Positions 8,609-16,525 of a DNA stretch of 64,000 nt are shown piece by piece (positions within the stretch are counted from its first letter, which is position 1; the number at the start of each line of letters is the position of its first letter). Under the pieces are notes generated by a model. The model searched no databases. It was not told the origin of the DNA and saw only the letters and a program-made list of their open reading frames with translations. A program made the position numbers and the translations under genes. The DNA is from an uncultured Ruminococcus sp. (lineage in GTDB: Bacteria; Bacillota; Clostridia; Oscillospirales; Ruminococcaceae): the NCBI RefSeq assembly GCF_934476685.1, contig NZ_CAKSNX010000004.1:124001-188000 (forward strand), read 5' to 3'.

Positions 8609-10105
8609 ATGATTAACGACAGTATAACAAAGCTGGTGTCTTATGCTCTTGAAAATGGTCTTATCGAACCTTATGACAGAGTTTACAGTATCAACAGACT
8701 GCTTGAGGCACTGCATATTGATGAATACGAAGAGCCGAATGAAAAATATTCAAATATTGATCTTGAAACTGTTCTAAATGAGATACTTGAATATGCTTGT
8801 GAAAAAGGACTATGTGAAAATTCTGTTGTATACAGAGATCTGTTTGACACAAAACTTATGGGGCTGCTCACTCCACGTCCATCAGAAGTTGACAGCAAGT
8901 TTGCACAAAAGTATAAAAACTCACCTAAAGAAGCAACAGATTATTTTTATGATCTATCCCAAAATACGAACTACATAAGACGTTATCGTATAAAGAAAGA
9001 TGTCAGGTGGATGACCTCAACTGAATATGGCGATCTCGACATCACTATAAATCTTTCAAAACCTGAAAAAGATCCTAAGGCTATTGCGGCTGCAAAAAAT
9101 GCAAAGCAGTCAGGATATCCGAAATGTCTTTTGTGTTATGAAAATGTTGGATATGCAGGTCGTGTAAACTCCCCTGCCAGACAAAATCACAGGGTTATAT
9201 TACTTAAAATCGACGGTCAGGATTGGGGATTACAGTATTCACCGTATGTTTACTATAATGAACACTGCATACTGTTTAACAAGCAGCACACACCGATGAA
9301 AATTGACAAAGCTGCATTCAGCAAACTCTTCTCTTTTGTTGAACAATTTCCTCATTACTTTATAGGTTCAAATGCAGATCTGCCCATAGTTGGCGGTTCA
9401 ATACTTGCACATGAGCATTTTCAGGGAGGCAACTATGAGTTTCCTATGGCGAAAGCGACTATTGATAAACCTCTTACTTTTAAAGGATATGAAAATATCA
9501 ATGCAGGAATAGTACGCTGGCCAATGTCAGTAATACGTCTTAACGGCAACAGCAAAAATGATATAATTGATCTTGCAGATAAGATACTAAATGCATGGAG
9601 AAACTATACTGACGAAGCAGCATTTATTTTCGCAGAAACTGACGGTGAACCACACAATACCATAACACCTATTGCAAGAATGAGAAACGGCAATTACGAA
9701 CTTGATCTTGTACTGAGAAATAATATTACAACCGAAGAACATCCACTTGGCGTTTATCACCCACACGCAGAACTTCATCACATAAAGAAAGAAAATATCG
9801 GACTTATCGAAGTAATGGGACTTGCCGTTCTTCCGTCAAGACTTAAACACGAAATGGAAATGCTGAAAGACGCAATACTTGCAAAAAAAGATCTCCGAGC
9901 TATTGACGAACTTGAAAAGCACGCCGACTGGGCTGAAAAATTCATCTCAGAAAACAACATTACCGAAAGCAACATTGATGATATAATCCGTCATGAGATC
10001 GGAATTGTATTCTCAAAGGTTCTTGAACACGCCGGTGTTTACAAAAGAGATGAAAATGGACAGAAAGCTTTTATGCGTTTTGTTGATTCTCTCAATAATT
10101 ATTAA
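8609..10105 (+). CDS. galT: UDP-glucose--hexose-1-phosphate uridylyltransferase, class 2
   Basis: Transfers UMP between UDP-glucose and galactose-1-phosphate in the Leloir pathway. The 498-residue length and the HEHFQGG active-site motif (near residue 270, in GGSILAHEHFQGGNYEFPM) identify the long Firmicute class, which is distinct from the 350-residue HPHPQ-type enzymes. GYPKCLLCYENVGYAGR near 170 and PHAELHHIKKENIGLIEVMGLA near 385 are also family hallmarks. It stands alone with its own promoter and terminator; no galK or galE is next to it. The neighbouring glycogen branching enzyme suggests general hexose storage and use. Confidence 0.95.
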   Translation: MINDSITKLVSYALENGLIEPYDRVYSINRLLEALHIDEYEEPNEKYSNIDLETVLNEILEYACEKGLCENSVVYRDLFDTKLMGLLTPRPSEVDSKFAQKYKNSPKEATDYFYDLSQNTNYIRRYRIKKDVRWMTSTEYGDLDITINLSKPEKDPKAIAAAKNAKQSGYPKCLLCYENVGYAGRVNSPARQNHRVILLKIDGQDWGLQYSPYVYYNEHCILFNKQHTPMKIDKAAFSKLFSFVEQFPHYFIGSNADLPIVGGSILAHEHFQGGNYEFPMAKATIDKPLTFKGYENINAGIVRWPMSVIRLNGNSKNDIIDLADKILNAWRNYTDEAAFIFAETDGEPHNTITPIARMRNGNYELDLVLRNNITTEEHPLGVYHPHAELHHIKKENIGLIEVMGLAVLPSRLKHEMEMLKDAILAKKDLRAIDELEKHADWAEKFISENNITESNIDDIIRHEIGIVFSKVLEHAGVYKRDENGQKAFMRFVDSLNNY

Positions 10106-10125
10106 CTAAGTGTAAAATCTACATA

Positions 10126-10162
10126 AAAAGTGCGACAAACTAAAAATTTGTCGCACTTTTTT
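10126..10162 (+). terminator. Intrinsic terminator after galT
   Basis: AAAGTGCGACAAA (10127-10139) pairs with TTTGTCGCACTTT (10147-10159), 7-base loop, then a T run. The A run on the left makes it usable from the minus strand too. Confidence 0.9.
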
Positions 10163-10246
10163 ACAACTAAAAAATATTGTCTATTCAAAATGTAGTAATT
10201 TTAATATATAATTATAATAATGTTTACAACTAATATTAACTATTAT

Positions 10247-10807
10247 TTATAGATTTTCTACAAATCCCTTACCGATAGCAACGTTTTCAAGGGCAAGTTC
10301 CTTCATTTGTAACATTACCGTATGCGGTGGATCTTTCATTCCGCTTTTAGCCCAATCAATTATCATACCGCAGAAACCATGTGAATAGAAATCAGCAAAG
10401 AATTTTGCTTTGTCACTTCTCTTTCTTGTATTGGCAACTGCGTGGTAAAAGAACCGCAGAAAAAGCTGATGCATACTTTTAAACAGATATTTTTCAAATG
10501 TCTGTTCGTTGCTTTTCAAGGTGTTGGAGTAAAACTTTTTATCCTTTTGCATATTTTCAAGAAAGCCTTCAAGACGTTCATACCAGTTGTCATAGTTTAC
10601 GCCTCTGGTTATATTTTTAAAAAGCTCGTTGTAGTAAATATACGCAAGGAGTTCATATTTATCTTGAAAATGATAGTAAAACGATTGTCTGTTAAGACCG
10701 CATTCGCTGGTGATATCAGATATCGAGATCTTTTCAAAAGGTTTCTGATCGCATAAAGCTTTCAGTGCGTCGCAAAGGGCGCTTTTTGTTATTGCAGAAC
10801 TGGACAT
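10247..10807 (-). CDS. TetR family transcriptional regulator (DhaS-like C-terminal domain)
   Basis: A 186-residue regulator. Residues 8-55 form the TetR helix-turn-helix (ALKALCDQKPFEKISISDITSE, then GLNRQSFYYHFQDKYELLAYIY). The C-terminal ligand domain contains KFFADFYSHGFCGMIIDWAKSGM, the pattern of the TetR_C_7/DhaS-like group. It is divergent from glgB, and a perfect palindrome covers its own promoter, so autoregulation and control of glgB are likely. Its ligand is unknown. Ribosome site AAAGGA lies about 10 bases before the ATG. Confidence 0.88.
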   Translation of the reverse strand: MSSSAITKSALCDALKALCDQKPFEKISISDITSECGLNRQSFYYHFQDKYELLAYIYYNELFKNITRGVNYDNWYERLEGFLENMQKDKKFYSNTLKSNEQTFEKYLFKSMHQLFLRFFYHAVANTRKRSDKAKFFADFYSHGFCGMIIDWAKSGMKDPPHTVMLQMKELALENVAIGKGFVENL

Positions 10808-10831
10808 TAATTCAATTCCTTTCAGTTCATT

Positions 10832-10852
10832 TGATATAATTCAATTATATCA
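10832..10852. promoter_or_regulatory. Perfect 21-base palindrome, probable TetR-family operator
   Basis: TGATATAATT, one central C, then AATTATATCA: ten-base arms with no mismatch. It contains the minus-strand -10 box of the TetR gene and an equivalent TATAAT on the plus strand toward glgB, so a bound regulator would block both directions. Confidence 0.65.
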
Positions 10853-10871
10853 CATTCATAAAAAAATTCAA
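10844..10871 (-). promoter_or_regulatory. Promoter of the TetR gene
   Basis: Minus-strand TTGAAT (10866-10871), 16-base spacer, TATAAT (10844-10849). The -10 box is inside the palindrome. Confidence 0.6.
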
Positions 10872-10908
10872 GTTATTTTTATAAATTTTAAAAAGGAAGT
10901 GTAAACTT

Positions 10909-12687
10909 ATGGCGAAAAAAGATTTTCTTCAAGGACAAAGCTGCACTGCTTATGATGATTTTGGCGCAAAAATAGATAAAAATGGAGTTACTTTTACCAC
11001 ATACGCTCCTCACGCAGCTAATGTAAAATTGTTATATAATGACGCTGAATATCAGATGACTAAGGACAGCAATGGCGCTTGGGAAGTTTATGTTGAGGGT
11101 GCTTGTGAAGGCGGCATATACCAGTACGCTATCACAAATCACACATTTCAGACTTATGTAAGATCTGACCCGTTCGCTTTTTATAGTCAGGTACGCCCTC
11201 AGACTGCGTCAGTAGTATATAACATAGACGATTACAGCTGGAAGGATTCAGAATGGATCGAAAGCCGTGACAAATGCTATGAAAAGCCTATGAATATCTA
11301 TGAAGTACATTTCGGTTCATGGCGCACGAAATTTGACAGTGAAGAAGATGACAGACTTTATTCCTATGACGAAATGATCGATCTGCTTATCCCATATGTC
11401 AAAGATATGGGATACACACATATCGAACTTATGCCAATAATGGAATATCCTTTTGACGGTTCATGGGGATATCAAGTCACAGGATATTTTTCGGCTACCA
11501 GCAGATATGGTGAGCCAAGAGGGCTGATGCGTTTTATTGATGCCTGTCACAACGCTGGAATAGGCGTTATTCTTGACTTTGTTCCTGTACATTTCGTTAC
11601 AGATTTTTATGCTCTGCATATGTATGACGGTGGATTTCTTTTTGAAAGCGATTATGAAGATCAGCGTTATTCTGAATGGGGTACGGCACTTTTTGATTAC
11701 ACAAAACCTCATGTGCTGAGTTTTATAAAATCATCTATCAACTTCTGGATAGAAAAATATCATGCTGACGGCATACGATATGATGCAGTCGCTTATCTTA
11801 TCTACAAGTATGGCAGAAAAGAAAATCCTATCAACGATTCGGGTATATGGTTCCTTAAAAACACAAACTACGCTATCCAGAAAATGCACCCAGATGTAAT
11901 GCTGTTTGCTGAAGATTCCACCGATTACGAAAAGGTCACAGCTCCTGTGGAATTCGGCGGACTTGGATTTGACTATAAATGGGATCTCGGATATATGAAC
12001 GATACTATTAATTATGTCAAAACACCGCCTTTCGAGCGTGGAAAGCACCATAACAAAATGACATTTTCAATGAGTTATTTTTATAATAATCTTTATATAC
12101 TCCCCTATTCTCATGACGAAGTTGTTCATGGAAAACAGACCATGCTCGATAAATGTTTTGGAACACATGAAGAAAAAATAGCAACTATAAAAGCTTTATA
12201 CACTTTCCAGTTTACACATCCGGGCAAAAAACTTAATTTCATGGGCAATGAACTGGGTGAATATATGGAATGGCGCTATTATAAAGAACTTGGCTGGAAT
12301 CTCCTTGCTTATCCGAGCCATGATTCACTGCATGAATATCTGAAAAAACTTCACCATATATATCTTAATGAACCATCACTTTTCAAATATGATTATAACT
12401 CATCATCATTCCGTTGGATAGATGCAAATAATAACAGACAGTCAATTTTTGCATTCCAGCGAAACGATCTTAACGGAAATAAGCTGTACATGGTATTTAA
12501 TTTCTCAGGAGCTAAGCAAAGATATGATCTTCACGTTGATGAAAACTGTCACTATGAAGAGATACTCAATTCTGACCGTGATATATATGCAGGTTCAAAC
12601 TGTCTGAATAATAATCTTAATTCTTTCAATTATACTCTTCCTTTAAATCTTGCAGCGTGCAGCTGTACAATAATAAAAAAAGCATAA
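10909..12687 (+). CDS. glgB: 1,4-alpha-glucan (glycogen) branching enzyme, GH13
   Basis: Forms alpha-1,6 branches in glycogen. Residues about 15-115 are the N-terminal CBM48 domain (GVTFTTYAPHAANVKLL). The GH13 barrel follows, with LMPIMEYPFDGSWGYQVTGY, region I LDFVPVHF, region II DGIRYDAVAYL (nucleophile Asp), region III LFAEDST (acid/base Glu) and region IV YSHDEVVHGK. A C-terminal beta domain closes the protein. At 592 residues it is shorter than the enterobacterial enzyme, as in many clostridia. No other glg genes are adjacent. The intergenic palindrome suggests control by the divergent TetR protein. Confidence 0.93.
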   Translation: MAKKDFLQGQSCTAYDDFGAKIDKNGVTFTTYAPHAANVKLLYNDAEYQMTKDSNGAWEVYVEGACEGGIYQYAITNHTFQTYVRSDPFAFYSQVRPQTASVVYNIDDYSWKDSEWIESRDKCYEKPMNIYEVHFGSWRTKFDSEEDDRLYSYDEMIDLLIPYVKDMGYTHIELMPIMEYPFDGSWGYQVTGYFSATSRYGEPRGLMRFIDACHNAGIGVILDFVPVHFVTDFYALHMYDGGFLFESDYEDQRYSEWGTALFDYTKPHVLSFIKSSINFWIEKYHADGIRYDAVAYLIYKYGRKENPINDSGIWFLKNTNYAIQKMHPDVMLFAEDSTDYEKVTAPVEFGGLGFDYKWDLGYMNDTINYVKTPPFERGKHHNKMTFSMSYFYNNLYILPYSHDEVVHGKQTMLDKCFGTHEEKIATIKALYTFQFTHPGKKLNFMGNELGEYMEWRYYKELGWNLLAYPSHDSLHEYLKKLHHIYLNEPSLFKYDYNSSSFRWIDANNNRQSIFAFQRNDLNGNKLYMVFNFSGAKQRYDLHVDENCHYEEILNSDRDIYAGSNCLNNNLNSFNYTLPLNLAACSCTIIKKA

Positions 12688-12690
12688 CAT

Positions 12691-12730
12691 AAAAACGCAG
12701 CAGAAATCTATTGAACTCTGCTGCGTTTTT
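12691..12730. terminator. Bidirectional terminator between glgB and the chromate transporter pair
   Basis: AAAAACGCAGCAG (12691-12703) pairs with CTGCTGCGTTTTT (12718-12730) around a 14-base loop. The T and A runs are part of the symmetric stem, so it serves both convergent transcripts. Confidence 0.9.
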
Positions 12731-12736
12731 GGGGTT

Positions 12737-13318
12737 TTATTGAAAAACTCCATAAAATACTATGCCAAGAATAGCCGATATCACTATTATCATTATCGGT
12801 GACAGTTTTTTATTTTTCGATCGGCTGACAATCAAATTTATAACCGCTAATATAATTAGTATAACTATTGCCCATATATCAGCAGAAAAGCTTGATTGGG
12901 CATTGATCACACCAAACAATGAACTTAAAGCCATGGTCACTGCGGCAGATAAGATCATAGCTACCACACAAGGTCTTATTCCTGAAAGAACAGCCTTTAC
13001 ACCTGCATATTTTAAAAGACTTTCAAAAGCCGCAGCTATTATCAGAATTATAATGAACGCAGGCAAAACAACACCAAGCGTTGCAATAAATGAGCCGAGC
13101 ATACCACATTGAGATGCGCCGATAAATGTTGCCATATTTACTGCCATTGGTCCCGGTGTGGACTCAGATACGGCTATAAAATTTAAAAATTCACTTTCAG
13201 ACATCCAGCCATTAGACAGAACAGCTTCTCGAATAAGCGATACCATTCCATAACCGCCGCCAAATGAAACTGCTCCTATCTCAAAGAATATAAGAAACAG
13301 TTTAAGGTATATCATCAT
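12737..13318 (-). CDS. Chromate transporter family protein, half-size (second subunit)
   Basis: A 193-residue membrane protein made of a single ChrA domain: FGGGYGMVSLIREAV near residue 20, SESTPGPMAVNMATFIG near 52, then four or so hydrophobic helices. Half-size ChrA proteins occur as pairs and probably form an antiparallel heterodimer equal to full-length ChrA. The start overlaps the end of the paired gene by 17 bases, so translation is probably coupled. Full ChrA exports chromate; the substrate in this anaerobe is unknown. Confidence 0.85.
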   Translation of the reverse strand: MMIYLKLFLIFFEIGAVSFGGGYGMVSLIREAVLSNGWMSESEFLNFIAVSESTPGPMAVNMATFIGASQCGMLGSFIATLGVVLPAFIIILIIAAAFESLLKYAGVKAVLSGIRPCVVAMILSAAVTMALSSLFGVINAQSSFSADIWAIVILIILAVINLIVSRSKNKKLSPIMIIVISAILGIVFYGVFQ

Positions 13319-13922
13319 TTTTCTCTTTTACCTTTCGTACAGTCTGGCCTTTTCTTATCTTTGTGATATAATAGAGCATCAAGCCGATCACACCGCATAT
13401 TAAAATATAAAATACAGATGAAAAATTCACAGCAAGTAATGAAAAAGCGGTCATAATCGTTATTACAGAAATGATTATTATACTGTTAAACAAGTTCTTT
13501 TCCAAACTTTTGAGCATTCTGATGCCTGCTGAAAAGATCAGATATATTACGCCTACCTGAATTCCTTTAAATGCAAAGCCGACATATTTCAAGCTCAGGA
13601 ACTTATCAAAAAATAATGAAATGATATAAATTATTAAAAATGACGGTATACACACGCCAATAGTTGCAGCAAACGCTCCCAAAAATCCACCTATTTTGTA
13701 TCCGATAAAAGTTGCGCTGTTTATCGCAGTAGGACCTGGAGTAGACTCGGATATGGCAGTCATATCAATAAACTCTTCTTTAGTGAGCCAGTTCTTTTTC
13801 TCTGAAAATTCATTTTCCAGTAAAGCAATCATCGCATATCCTCCGCCGAAAGTAAATGCACCTATCTTAAAAAAAGTAAGAAAAAGCGTTAATATTTTTC
13901 TGTCCTCAGTTTTTTTCTTCAT
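13302..13922 (-). CDS. Chromate transporter family protein, half-size (first subunit)
   Basis: A 206-residue partner of the downstream half-transporter, with the same ChrA signatures (FTFGGGYAMIALLENEF near residue 18 and SESTPGPTAINSATFIGYKIGG near 52) plus about five hydrophobic segments. The C-terminal tail is basic and lysine-rich. The two proteins are clearly related, implying an old duplication of one ChrA domain. No ChrB-type regulator is adjacent. Confidence 0.85.
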   Translation of the reverse strand: MKKKTEDRKILTLFLTFFKIGAFTFGGGYAMIALLENEFSEKKNWLTKEEFIDMTAISESTPGPTAINSATFIGYKIGGFLGAFAATIGVCIPSFLIIYIISLFFDKFLSLKYVGFAFKGIQVGVIYLIFSAGIRMLKSLEKNLFNSIIIISVITIMTAFSLLAVNFSSVFYILICGVIGLMLYYITKIRKGQTVRKVKEKNDDIP

Positions 13923-13980
13923 TCACATCGCCTCACGGATAATTATACCGCACTTTACATTACAAGTCAACAATACATAA

Positions 13981-14014
13981 GAAAAACGACACTATAAACA
14001 GTATCGTTTTTTTG
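13981..14014 (-). terminator. Intrinsic terminator after the GH25-like gene
   Basis: AACGACACT (13985-13993) pairs with AGTATCGTT (14000-14008), including one G-U, with a 6-base loop. On the minus strand a TTTTTC run follows. Confidence 0.75.
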
Positions 14015-14019
14015 AATCA

Positions 14020-14889
14020 TTATAAATACATATCAGCAAATTTGTTCTCGTCGCCATTGAACAAAACCATTTCAAGATAATCTCCGCTTTCATAATATGA
14101 AAACTTAACTCTGTTTGAATAGCCCCAGAAATCCCAGCGTATATCATCATCTATCTTTGAATACTGACTCTCATACCAAACAGGACAATTATCAAAACGC
14201 TCATCAGAAACGATATTTTTATATGTTCGGCTGCTGCATTTTATAATTGGTTCTGATCCATAGTAAGATTTTATCTCTTCTACAAAGTCATACAGTCTAT
14301 CCGAAACTTTATCATAGTCTGCGGGAAATAAATTCATAAATCCTGTTATCTTGACTTCAACAGCAGGTTTGAGCCAGCCATTCATATTACCGCACACATC
14401 AATAAAATGCTTTGCCTGCTCTTTGCCGTCCATATTAAAATCAAATATATGAAGCGCTCCGACAGGAAGATCTGTTTCTGTAACACCGCTTTTATTTGTC
14501 TGAAAATTTTCATCTTCATAAGCTGTACTTTTAGTGGCTCTTATGAATACCAACTGTATATTCTGCTGAGCAAAACTGTTCCAACTGATCTTCCCCTCTT
14601 TTTCGGTTATAACAGGACCACGAACGGGATAATCACGCTTTCTTGGTTCATTGAACCAAAGCTGTCCTGTGTAAAGCATAATAACTAGATTTATCAAAAG
14701 AACTGCTGTACATAATAATATTGATCTGATTATAAGCTTTCTTAAAAAAGGATGCTTTTTTCTTTCTGCGGCAGGTTCTTCTATGTCATAGGACTCAACA
14801 TCTGAGAATTCCATTTCTATACGCTGCTGAGCATCTTTATCCAGCTTGAACTTCTTTTTATCGGATCTTTGCATTTTTCTCCGACTCAT
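14020..14889 (-). CDS. Membrane-anchored GH25 (lysozyme)-like protein with altered active site
   Basis: With the start at 14889 (ATG, GAGAGG 9 bases upstream) the protein has about 289 residues: a basic, charged cytoplasmic tail (residues 1-60), one membrane helix (about 62-84), and an outside domain that follows the GH25 muramidase pattern (GKISWNSFAQQNIQLVFIRATKSTAYEDENF, then LPVGALHIFDFNMDGKEQAKHFIDV). Active GH25 enzymes begin the domain with GIDVS and carry a DxE pair after the third strand. Here these places read RGPVI and AVEVK, so both carboxylate sites are lost. It is probably a wall-binding or regulatory pseudoenzyme. The gene overlaps the Rrf2 gene by 32 bases. Confidence 0.7.
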   Translation of the reverse strand: MSRRKMQRSDKKKFKLDKDAQQRIEMEFSDVESYDIEEPAAERKKHPFLRKLIIRSILLCTAVLLINLVIMLYTGQLWFNEPRKRDYPVRGPVITEKEGKISWNSFAQQNIQLVFIRATKSTAYEDENFQTNKSGVTETDLPVGALHIFDFNMDGKEQAKHFIDVCGNMNGWLKPAVEVKITGFMNLFPADYDKVSDRLYDFVEEIKSYYGSEPIIKCSSRTYKNIVSDERFDNCPVWYESQYSKIDDDIRWDFWGYSNRVKFSYYESGDYLEMVLFNGDENKFADMYL

Positions 14890-15322
14890 CGGCATTTTCC
14901 TCTCTGCCAAGACACTCAGCACCGTCTGCTGTGAGGTCGGCAAAATTGTACTGTTCAAGCTTATCACGCACAGCTAATGTTATATCACAAAAAGCCTTCT
15001 GATATGCACATTTTCCTGACATATCCCTGTTGCATATTCCGTCAGGCGCAAGACATCTTGAAAAACAGTATGTACCTTCTATTGCCTCGACGACCATTCT
15101 GAGAGTGATATTGTGGGAATCAATATTTATCTGATATCCGCCCTGAGTACCTTTGAATGACTTGACAATACCTGCTGCAACAAGTTTTCTTAAAATTTTA
15201 AGCGCAAAACGCAGAGTAACACTTGCCCTGTCAGATATCGTCTTTGCATCAAGCTTGACCTTTGCACGGCAAAGCTCAGCTACTATTCGGACAGCGTAAT
15301 CTGTTTCCAGCGTTATAAACAT
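14858..15322 (-). CDS. Rrf2 family transcriptional regulator
   Basis: A 154-residue Rrf2 protein. The winged helix lies in residues 5-65 (TDYAVRIVAELCRAK, TLRFALKILRKLVAAGIVKSFKG, GGYQ). A cysteine-rich segment with C86, C90, C97, C105 and C112 is in the region where IscR and NsrR bind iron-sulfur clusters, although the spacing differs from IscR. It may sense Fe-S status, redox or NO. Its target is unknown; no isc or suf genes are in the window. It overlaps the downstream GH25-like gene and lies directly downstream of rpoD. Confidence 0.85.
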   Translation of the reverse strand: MFITLETDYAVRIVAELCRAKVKLDAKTISDRASVTLRFALKILRKLVAAGIVKSFKGTQGGYQINIDSHNITLRMVVEAIEGTYCFSRCLAPDGICNRDMSGKCAYQKAFCDITLAVRDKLEQYNFADLTADGAECLGREENADESEKNAKIR

Positions 15323-15352
15323 CTATACATTTCCTCTCAATGAATTAGAAAA

Positions 15353-16456
15353 TTAATCAAGATAATCTCTTACCTTATTGCTTCTGTTAGGATGACGAAG
15401 CTTTCTGAGAGCCTTAGCCTCGATCTGACGTATTCTTTCTCTTGTAACCTTAAATTCCTGACCAACTTCTTCAAGTGTTCTGGAACGTCCGTCCTCAAGA
15501 CCAAAACGCAGTCTGAGTACCTTCTCCTCACGTTCTGTAAGGGTAGAAAGAACCTGATTGATCTGTTCTTTAAGAAGTACCAAAGACGCTGCCTCTGCCG
15601 GTGCTGGCGCATCATCATCAGGGATAAAATCACCCAGATGTGAATCTTCCTCTTCACCGATAGGAGTTTCCAGTGAAACAGGATCTTGAGCTATTCTCAT
15701 GATCTCTCTTACTCTTTCTACGCTCATATCAAGTTCCTGAGCTATCTCCTCTGGTGAAGGATCATGACCGTTCTTATGGAGCAGCTGTGATGAAACCTTC
15801 TTGACCTTAGTTATGGTTTCTACCATATGAACAGGGATCCTTATAGTTCTTGCCTGATCGGCAATAGCTCTTGTGATAGCCTGTCTGATCCACCATGTGG
15901 CATATGTGGAGAACTTAAAGCCCTTCTTATAATCAAACTTTTCAACTGCCTTGATAAGTCCCATATTACCTTCCTGAATAAGATCGAGAAAACTCATACC
16001 TCTTCCAACATATCTTTTGGCAATAGAAACAACAAGACGAAGGTTAGCCTCAGCAAGTCTTTTTCTAGCCTTAGAAGCTTCCTTTTCATTATCGCCTGAC
16101 ATCTTTTCAGCAAGCTGTATCTCCTCTTCAGAAGTCAGCAGCGGAACTCTGCCTATCTCTTTCAGATAGATCTTAACAGGGTCGTCAATGGCAATGCCGT
16201 CTGTTGAAAGAGAAATATCCACTCCGTCAGGTTCAAGTTCGTCCTCAGGATTTACAAAATCAAGAGTATCATCAACAACAACGTCATCAATGATCTCAAT
16301 ATTAAGACTTGCGCAGGTGTCATAGAAATTATCCATCTGCTCTACATCATAATCAAGCTTTTCCAGTGCATCTGTTATTTCCTTTGTTGTCAGTTTACCT
16401 GTCTGCTTGCCATGCTCCATAAGGTTATCCATAATGGCTTTTTTGTTCTCTGTCAT
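15353..16456 (-). CDS. rpoD: Primary RNA polymerase sigma factor SigA/RpoD
   Basis: The 367-residue vegetative sigma factor. Region 1.1 is acidic (about 1-85). Region 1.2 begins at [18 protein letters not shown]. Region 2 has [20 protein letters not shown] and [17 protein letters not shown] (-10 recognition and melting). Region 3 follows, and region 4.2 ends with [20 protein letters not shown] (-35 recognition). The unchanged region 2.4 and 4.2 agree with the many TTGACA/TATAAT promoters in the window. It lies downstream of dnaG and dgt in the macromolecular synthesis operon. Confidence 0.97.
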   Translation of the reverse strand: MTENKKAIMDNLMEHGKQTGKLTTKEITDALEKLDYDVEQMDNFYDTCASLNIEIIDDVVVDDTLDFVNPEDELEPDGVDISLSTDGIAIDDPVKIYLKEIGRVPLLTSEEEIQLAEKMSGDNEKEASKARKRLAEANLRLVVSIAKRYVGRGMSFLDLIQEGNMGLIKAVEKFDYKKGFKFSTYATWWIRQAITRAIADQARTIRIPVHMVETITKVKKVSSQLLHKNGHDPSPEEIAQELDMSVERVREIMRIAQDPVSLETPIGEEEDSHLGDFIPDDDAPAPAEAASLVLLKEQINQVLSTLTEREEKVLRLRFGLEDGRSRTLEEVGQEFKVTRERIRQIEAKALRKLRHPNRSNKVRDYLD

Positions 16457-16525
16457 AATTAACTCTCCTTTATTTTTACAAAATTCATTTACTCGTAATT
16501 GTATAATATATATGTAAAAAAACGA

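Noticed and set aside
12737..13922. Broken (frameshifted) full-length chromate transporter
   Set aside because: Both halves have their own start, complete ChrA motifs and a 17-base overlap, which is the normal two-gene short ChrA arrangement.
14895..14967. Longer N-terminus of the GH25-like protein starting at 14967
   Set aside because: It would extend the overlap with the Rrf2 gene to 110 bases, has no ribosome site, and adds an unconserved segment; starts at 14889 or 14895 are better.
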